Notes under the pieces: model-generated
What the model saw: only the letters and a program-made list of their open reading frames with translations
What the model was told of the DNA's origin: nothing
Database searches by the model: none
Assembly (NCBI GenBank): GCA_900768535.1
Contig: CAAGDE010000147.1
Span: forward strand, 1-27,067
DNA from: Clostridia bacterium
GTDB taxonomy: Bacteria; Bacillota; Clostridia; Oscillospirales; CAG-272
Length of the DNA: 27,067 bases
Direction: 5' to 3'
Program-made: the position numbers and the translations under genes
Shown here: in pieces, positions 23,288 to 27,067 of the stretch
How the letters are laid out: each line of letters starts with the position of its first letter
How positions within the stretch are numbered: the stretch's first letter is position 1

Positions 23288-23989
23288 TTATCTGTTGTGG
23301 ATATCGGCGCGCAGAAAGCGGATGGCGCGTTCCACGGCGTCCTTGGAATTGCCCCACGGTTCGTCCGCAAAGCGGTAGTCGAACTTTTTGCAGAACCAGC
23401 TGACGTCCTTTTGCAATTCGGTCATGTAATCGCCGACCACCTTTGCGCAGGCGGCGGCGAACTCCGGGTTCTTTTTCTTTCCCAGCCGCTTCTGCCCTGC
23501 CGCCAGAAGCATCCGGTAGTGCGGCAGACAGAACAGAGGCTGTGCGCGGAGCTTTTCGGGGAAGTCTTCATCGGTCTGCCAGAGGTAGACTGCCGTATCG
23601 ACCATTTTTTCGAAATTGGCGTTGACCCGGCGACAGATGTAGCAGTCGGCTTCCAGTTCACCGATGCGCCGGAGTGGCTTGTTTCCCTGACCGCCGCCGA
23701 TGCCGCCGTCGCGGATGTCCTGTTCCAGCTCTGCCAGGTGGCTCTCCAGCGTCAGCGCCATACCGAGCCGGTTCTTGCGCACGAACATCAGGTCATAGTG
23801 CGTCCGGCAGAAGCCCTGACGGTTGGTCCTGATGCGGATATCGGGTTCCATCATGGAGGCACCGAGAATCAGCTCCAGCTCGTCCGCCTCCAGCTTGCGC
23901 GCCAGGGCGCAAAGCGGGCACCCGCAGGCGGGATCGGCGGCAGAGGCTTCAAACGCCTCGTTGACCGGAATGGTAAAATTCATGTCCAT
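23288..23989 (-). CDS. DUF6062-like protein with two CxxC/CxxH putative zinc sites
   Basis: A 233-residue cytoplasmic protein that I place in DUF6062 by its overall pattern; function unknown. It carries two similar metal-site sets: CPLC (Cys24, Cys27) with FCRTHY (Cys61, His64), and CYIC (Cys116, Cys119) with FCLPHY (Cys154, His157). The spacing within both sets is close to 34 residues, suggesting an internal duplication of a zinc-binding module. The C-terminal 70 residues are helical and charged, ending with WFCKKFDYRFADEPWG. The ATG at 23989 is favoured by AAAGGA at the right distance; ATG 23983 is an alternative. It is the first gene of the operon with mnmM. Confidence 0.8.
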   Translation of the reverse strand: MDMNFTIPVNEAFEASAADPACGCPLCALARKLEADELELILGASMMEPDIRIRTNRQGFCRTHYDLMFVRKNRLGMALTLESHLAELEQDIRDGGIGGGQGNKPLRRIGELEADCYICRRVNANFEKMVDTAVYLWQTDEDFPEKLRAQPLFCLPHYRMLLAAGQKRLGKKKNPEFAAACAKVVGDYMTELQKDVSWFCKKFDYRFADEPWGNSKDAVERAIRFLRADIHNR

Positions 23990-24017
23990 CGGTGATCCTT
24001 TCCGTGATAACAAACAC

Positions 24018-24046
24018 TTGACTTTTCCGCGCAAACCGTGTATAAT
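24018..24046 (+). promoter_or_regulatory. Promoter of the HAD phosphatase gene
   Basis: TTGACT (24018-24023), a 17-base spacer and TATAAT (24041-24046). The predicted start near 24053 leaves a leader of about 100 bases that contains an 8-bp hairpin (24084-24091/24115-24122) and a T8 run (24132-24139). Confidence 0.82.
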
Positions 24047-24068
24047 AGATACAGTTGCAATCATTACT

Positions 24069-24098
24069 ATTATACCACATCCGGACCGTCTCTTTCAA
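24069..24098 (-). promoter_or_regulatory. Promoter of the DUF6062-mnmM operon, facing the HAD promoter
   Basis: On the minus strand TTGAAA (24098-24093), an 18-base spacer and TATAAT (24074-24069). The predicted start near 24062 reads leftwards across the plus-strand promoter at 24018-24046. The two promoters therefore face each other although their genes diverge. Confidence 0.72.
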
Positions 24099-24155
24099 GA
24101 GGCTTGACAAAAAAAGACGGTCGGAAATCGATTTTTTTTACGGAAAGGCTGTACG

Positions 24156-24821
24156 ATGAAACCATATGTATTTTTTGATCTGGACGGAACGGTCTGCAAC
24201 TCTGCCGAGGGCATTCTGAACGCCGTTACCTATGCCGTGGACCGGATGGGACTGCCGCGGCAGGATCGGCGGCAGATGCTCCGCTTCATCGGACCGCCGC
24301 TTTCCCGCACCTTTGCCGCCGACTATCACTTGAGCGAGGCGGATACCCTCCGCGCGGTGGAGTTCTACCGGGAATACTACAATACACGCGGAATATTCGA
24401 ATGCAGTCTGTTTGACGGGATCCCGGCGCTGCTTGACCGCCTTTCTGCGGCAGGCTACGGGCTGGTGCTTGCCACCTGCAAGCCGGCAGTTTCCGCCCGG
24501 CGCGTGCTGGAGCATTTCGGACTGCTCGACCGCTTCCGGATGGTGTCGGGACCCGAATTCGACGGCACGCGCGGGGAAAAGTATGAGGTCATCAACTACG
24601 CCATAGAAACGCTCGGCCTGACCGACCGGAAAAGGATTCTCATGGTCGGCGACCGGCAGGACGATATCCTCGGCGCCCGGCACTGCGCCGTCCCCGCCGC
24701 CGGCGTCCTTTGGGGCTTCGGTTCCAAAGAGGAGCTGACCGCCGCCGGCGCAACCGTTTTGTTCCAAACCCCGGCAGAAGCAGGGGACTGGCTGACGCAA
24801 GAGGGAAAAACGCGCGGATAA
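24156..24821 (+). CDS. HAD-superfamily phosphatase (phosphoglycolate phosphatase-like)
   Basis: A 221-residue hydrolase. FFDLDGTVCNS holds the nucleophile Asp8 and Asp10 (motif I), LATCKP the Ser/Thr motif II with Thr, the Lys of motif III lies in the GEKYEVINYAI region, and MVGDRQDDILGARHC is motif IV with the acidic metal site. A helical cap (about 17-85) places it with Gph/PpaX-type enzymes, which act on small phosphates such as phosphoglycolate. The substrate cannot be told. It begins after GAAAGG, is transcribed alone and ends 19 bases before a REP-like repeat. Confidence 0.9.
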   Translation: MKPYVFFDLDGTVCNSAEGILNAVTYAVDRMGLPRQDRRQMLRFIGPPLSRTFAADYHLSEADTLRAVEFYREYYNTRGIFECSLFDGIPALLDRLSAAGYGLVLATCKPAVSARRVLEHFGLLDRFRMVSGPEFDGTRGEKYEVINYAIETLGLTDRKRILMVGDRQDDILGARHCAVPAAGVLWGFGSKEELTAAGATVLFQTPAEAGDWLTQEGKTRG

Positions 24822-24840
24822 GGAGCGACAGGCGGTGCGT

Positions 24841-24900
24841 TCGCCGATTTCGCCCTCATCCGTCGCTAACGCGACACCTTCCCCACCCGGGGGAAGGCTT
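24841..24900 (-). repeat. REP-like two-hairpin repeat, copy 2
   Basis: A 60-base copy, inverted relative to the copies at 65-110 and 24972-25031. It contains GTCGC-TAAC-GCGAC and a CTTCCCC/GGGGAAG hairpin. It differs from copy 3 at six positions, all in the first hairpin. The 71-base spacer to copy 3 (24901-24971) has no feature of its own. Confidence 0.85.
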
Positions 24901-24971
24901 GGTGTGGTACAACTTTTCTATGTACTGCTTCTAAATCGGTGCTGTGCTTAAATTTTATGAACTGCCAAAGG

Positions 24972-25031
24972 AAGCCTTCCCCCGGGTGGGGAAGGTGGCA
25001 CGCCAGTGCCGGATGAGGGCGAAATCGGCGA
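24972..25031 (+). repeat. REP-like two-hairpin repeat, copy 3
   Basis: The inverted partner of copy 2, 54 of 60 bases identical. Its small hairpin is GGCAC-GCCA-GTGCC. Compared with copy 2, two base pairs are changed on both sides (T-A to G-C and G-C to A-T) and two loop bases differ. With copy 2 it could fold into one long structure of about 190 bases. Confidence 0.85.
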
Positions 25032-25048
25032 GCGTTACCGCCGAAATT

Positions 25049-25876
25049 TCAAAAAAGCAGGAACCCTCCGTAAAGGGTTCCTATTTCTGTATCCCGTTCA
25101 ACCGATGCCGTTTTTTCCACGCGGAGGTAGTAGACGGTGATGGCGGGGAGGCGGAGGGAGCGGTCATCGGCGTAGGCGCGGGCGGTGCCGGCGGTCTTGC
25201 CCCAAACGGTGATGCGGTCGCCGGGGAGCAGGTTGATCTCCTCTTCCAGGCAGTCGGTCAGGAGCAGTTCAATCGACTGATCGGTGCCGGTCGCGCGGCA
25301 GCGCCACATCCGGACGCCGTTCTCGCTCTCCCATTCATCCAGAACCGTGACCGTTGTGTATACGGCGCTCTCCGGGTACTGTCCCGGCTGACGGTAGTAG
25401 GCTTCCGCATCCAGCAGCCGGCAGGATTCCTTGTAGGCGGCTTCCGGTATCTCGGGACGCACGGGCTTTTCGCAGCCTCGGTTGAAGCCGGAGAAGATGA
25501 TCAGCCACCCCACAAGCGGTCCGGAAAGCAGATAAACCGCCACCGTTCCCAGCGTGCCGCCGATCTTCCAGCCCTTTGCACAGTCGCTCGTCCACAGCAG
25601 AATCAGCCCGACCAGCGGAAAAAGAATCAGCATGGTGACAATGAACCACGCGCTGTGGTACCACGGCACGAACTGCACGCGTCCGGAATTCCGCCGGCGG
25701 CGGGGTTTGCGCCTGGGCGGGGCTTTGCGGTTGCCTGCGCGCATCTCCGGCGGGCATTCCTTCCCGCACAGAGGGCAGCAATCCCCCTGAAAGAAGGTCT
25801 CACAGTCGGGGCATTTGTTCAGCTCCGGGTAGTCAACCGGCGTGTTGTCCGCAAAAAATCCAATCGGCGTGCCCAT
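25049..25876 (-). CDS. Zinc-ribbon membrane protein of unknown function
   Basis: A 275-residue protein. The N-terminus has a zinc ribbon (CPDC at 22-25, CPLC at 34-37). A basic, proline-rich stretch (about 46-64) follows, then two membrane spans (about 76-95 and 104-129). A beta-rich C-terminal region (about 160-260) with YTTVTVLDEW, WRCRATGTDQSIELLLTD and LLPGDRITVWGKTAG may be an OB-like fold. No function is recognised. The ATG at 25876 follows GGAGGG and begins one base after the prmA stop, so it is co-transcribed. The last ten residues (GTLYGGFLLF) are encoded by the terminator hairpin and its U-run. Confidence 0.8.
   Translation of the reverse strand: MGTPIGFFADNTPVDYPELNKCPDCETFFQGDCCPLCGKECPPEMRAGNRKAPPRRKPRRRRNSGRVQFVPWYHSAWFIVTMLILFPLVGLILLWTSDCAKGWKIGGTLGTVAVYLLSGPLVGWLIIFSGFNRGCEKPVRPEIPEAAYKESCRLLDAEAYYRQPGQYPESAVYTTVTVLDEWESENGVRMWRCRATGTDQSIELLLTDCLEEEINLLPGDRITVWGKTAGTARAYADDRSLRLPAITVYYLRVEKTASVERDTEIGTLYGGFLLF
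25051..25081 (-). terminator. Intrinsic terminator overlapping the end of the coding region
   Basis: Read on the minus strand, GGAACCCT (25081-25074) pairs with AGGGTTCC (25067-25060), followed by TGC and six T (25056-25051). It ends the prmA operon. The stop codon of the upstream gene (25051-25049) begins at the last base of the U-run. Confidence 0.88.
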
Positions 25877-25877
25877 G

Positions 25878-26858
25878 TCAGCCCTCCCGCTTTTCCCGGA
25901 CGGCAAGCGCGCACCAGCCGTTCTCTTCCTCTGCGTCAAAGACCTCGTAGCCGTGTGCCGCAAAGCAGTCCGTCACGTCCGCGCGGCGCTCGGTGATGAT
26001 TCCGGAGGCAAGCAGAACGGTGTCCCGATCTGTAAAGGGGGAGAGGGACGGGATCATCCGGATGATGATATCCGCCACCAGATTGGCGCAGATGATGCGC
26101 CGGGGATGCTCCGGAACCCCGCGCAGCAGATCCGCCTCGCGGCAGGTGATGCGGTCGGAAAGACCGTTCTTTTCGATGTTCTCCTTTGCCACGCGCACCG
26201 CCATCGGGTCGATGTCATACGCCTCGCACACCGCCGCGGGATTGAGCTTTGCCGCGCAAATGGAGAGAATACCGCTGCCGGTTCCCACATCCAGAACGCC
26301 TGCCGCAATGCCTGCCGGGTCACGCGGCATCAGCTTCTCCAACAGGCGCATGACCAGGCGCGTGGTCTCGTGCGTTCCGGTTCCGAACGCCATGCCGGGA
26401 TCCATCGTAATGACGATTTCTCCCGCCGCCGGCTGATACGGCTCCCACTCCGGCACCACAACCACCTCGCGCCCCACGTGGATCGGCTTGTAATACTGTT
26501 TCCAGGAGTTTGCCCAGTCCTCCTCGCGGACGCCGACCGTTTCGATTTTCTTCGGCTCCAGTCCGCAGGCGTCGAACCGGTCGCGCAGAAATGCCACCGT
26601 TTCGGCAACGTTCCGCTCGGCAGGCAGATAAACCGATACGGACGCAACGGTTTTGTCCGCGTTCAGAATGCTTTCGTCAATCAGATCGCCGTAGCAGGTT
26701 TTCAGATCGATATCGCTGTAATCCTCGATTTGCAGATTGTTCGACACCATGCTCATAATGGCGGTCAGCTCGTCCAAATCCGCCAGTGCCACCGTGACGC
26801 GCAGCTGTGTCCAGTCGGTCACGTCACCCCAGTCGCCGCAAAGATAATCCTTGTCCAT
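25878..26858 (-). CDS. prmA: Ribosomal protein L11 methyltransferase
   Basis: A 326-residue SAM-dependent enzyme that methylates ribosomal protein L11. The N-terminal substrate-recognition domain (about 1-110) begins WTQLRVTVALADLDELTAIM. The linker DWANSWKQYYKPIHVG and MDPGMAFGTGTHETTRL are diagnostic of PrmA. LDVGTGSGILSICAAKL is the SAM loop, and CANLVADIIIRM is the NL/I motif near the active site. The N-terminal domain is somewhat longer than in E. coli PrmA, as is common in Clostridia. It is the first gene after a good promoter and has GGAGG before the ATG. Confidence 0.94.
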   Translation of the reverse strand: MDKDYLCGDWGDVTDWTQLRVTVALADLDELTAIMSMVSNNLQIEDYSDIDLKTCYGDLIDESILNADKTVASVSVYLPAERNVAETVAFLRDRFDACGLEPKKIETVGVREEDWANSWKQYYKPIHVGREVVVVPEWEPYQPAAGEIVITMDPGMAFGTGTHETTRLVMRLLEKLMPRDPAGIAAGVLDVGTGSGILSICAAKLNPAAVCEAYDIDPMAVRVAKENIEKNGLSDRITCREADLLRGVPEHPRRIICANLVADIIIRMIPSLSPFTDRDTVLLASGIITERRADVTDCFAAHGYEVFDAEEENGWCALAVREKREG

Positions 26859-26890
26859 TCGTTTTTCCTCCCGGTTTGTTCCATGCCATC

Positions 26891-26919
26891 AGTATAACAC
26901 ATTTTGCGGCGTTTGTCAA
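26891..26919 (-). promoter_or_regulatory. Promoter of the prmA operon
   Basis: On the minus strand TTGACA (26919-26914), a 17-base spacer and TATACT (26896-26891), 11 of 12 consensus bases, about 30 bases before the prmA start. Confidence 0.88.
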
Positions 26920-26954
26920 GGGGAAGCCCCGGCGACATCGCCGCAAAACTGTTG

Positions 26955-26963
26955 TGTTACAAT
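26955..26963 (+). promoter_or_regulatory. Possible extended -10 promoter of the gene at the window end
   Basis: TGTTACAAT has the TGn extension plus a five-of-six -10 element. There is no good -35. A CAACC/GGTTG stem (26977-26994) lies in the predicted leader. Confidence 0.4.
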
Positions 26964-27028
26964 AGGTGTGTCACTACAACCGCGTTTTGGTTGCAGGACG
27001 GAAAAAATCAAAGGAGGTCATTGCAAAA

Positions 27029-27067
27029 ATGGCACAAAAGGTTACGGAATCGGTTAAGGGGATGGAT
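27029..27067 (+). CDS. Start of an unidentified gene, cut by the window end
   Basis: The ATG at 27029 follows AAAGGAGG (27010-27017) at a slightly long distance of 11 bases. Only 13 codons are present (MAQKVTESVKGMD), too few to recognise a family. The strong ribosome binding site supports a real start. It diverges from prmA. Confidence 0.6.
   Translation, partial: MAQKVTESVKGMD

Noticed and set aside
24104..24132. TTGACA at 24104-24109 as a further promoter of the HAD gene
   Set aside because: No acceptable -10 hexamer lies 16-18 bases downstream.
24841..25031. CRISPR-like repeats or IS ends
   Set aside because: There are only two copies here, in inverted orientation, with a single spacer and no cas or transposase gene, and no target-site duplication is evident.

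Overview
The window looks like a chromosomal segment of a moderately GC-rich, low-oxygen Gram-positive bacterium, most likely an uncultured Clostridia member (Oscillospirales-like). The grounds are strong AGGAGG-type ribosome binding sites, near-consensus sigma-A promoters (TTGACA-17-TATAAT), the GlpA-like/NAD-FAD oxidoreductase/DUF1667 trio, a zinc-binding ROK glucokinase, MnmM (YtqB), DUF6062 and an EpsG/LicD/CapE surface-polysaccharide repertoire. The taxonomy is an inference; no marker gene such as rRNA is present.

Layout. 1-480: a REP-like repeat copy, then a tRNA-Arg(CCT) with its own promoter and terminators. 585-14774: one long plus-strand operon of surface-polysaccharide genes driven by a near-consensus promoter that carries an operator-like dyad. 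Its order is DegT aminotransferase, PglC-type initiating sugar-phosphate transferase, a frameshifted FemAB/GNAT-like gene, GT2, glycerol-3-phosphate cytidylyltransferase (TagD), LicD, two GT4-type transferases, EpsG-like polymerase, GT2, Wzx-type flippase, then CapE-type dehydratase, RmlD-like reductase and WecB-like 2-epimerase. 14841-17908: a minus-strand GlpA-like/oxidoreductase/DUF1667 operon with a perfect consensus promoter, meeting the polysaccharide operon at a bidirectional terminator. 18228-19996: an OmpR-type response regulator and its histidine kinase. 19998-20254: a large nested palindrome. 20230-23989: a minus-strand five-gene operon (DUF6062, mnmM, VanY-like lipoprotein, glcK, pseudo-receiver regulator). 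24156-24821: a HAD phosphatase. 24841-25031: two inverted copies of a REP-like element. 25049-26858: prmA and a zinc-ribbon membrane protein. 27029-end: the start of a plus-strand gene.

How the genes fit together. The polysaccharide operon has the parts of a Wzx/Wzy pathway: a PglC-like enzyme starts the lipid-linked unit, four glycosyltransferases extend it, the flippase moves it out and the EpsG-like protein would polymerise it. CapE, the RmlD-like reductase and the 2-epimerase should make a UDP-N-acetyl-L-deoxyhexosamine (L-FucNAc or L-QuiNAc type). TagD should make CDP-glycerol, and LicD is a good candidate to transfer glycerol phosphate from it, because no choline cytidylyltransferase is seen.

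The most unusual features are two inverted-repeat structures, 19998-20254 and 24841-25031. In both, the arms differ mainly at positions that keep small nested hairpins paired, so selection seems to act on the fold. Others are an A7 frameshift in an otherwise intact operon gene, a pair of promoters that face each other, and an intrinsic terminator that encodes the last ten residues of a protein.
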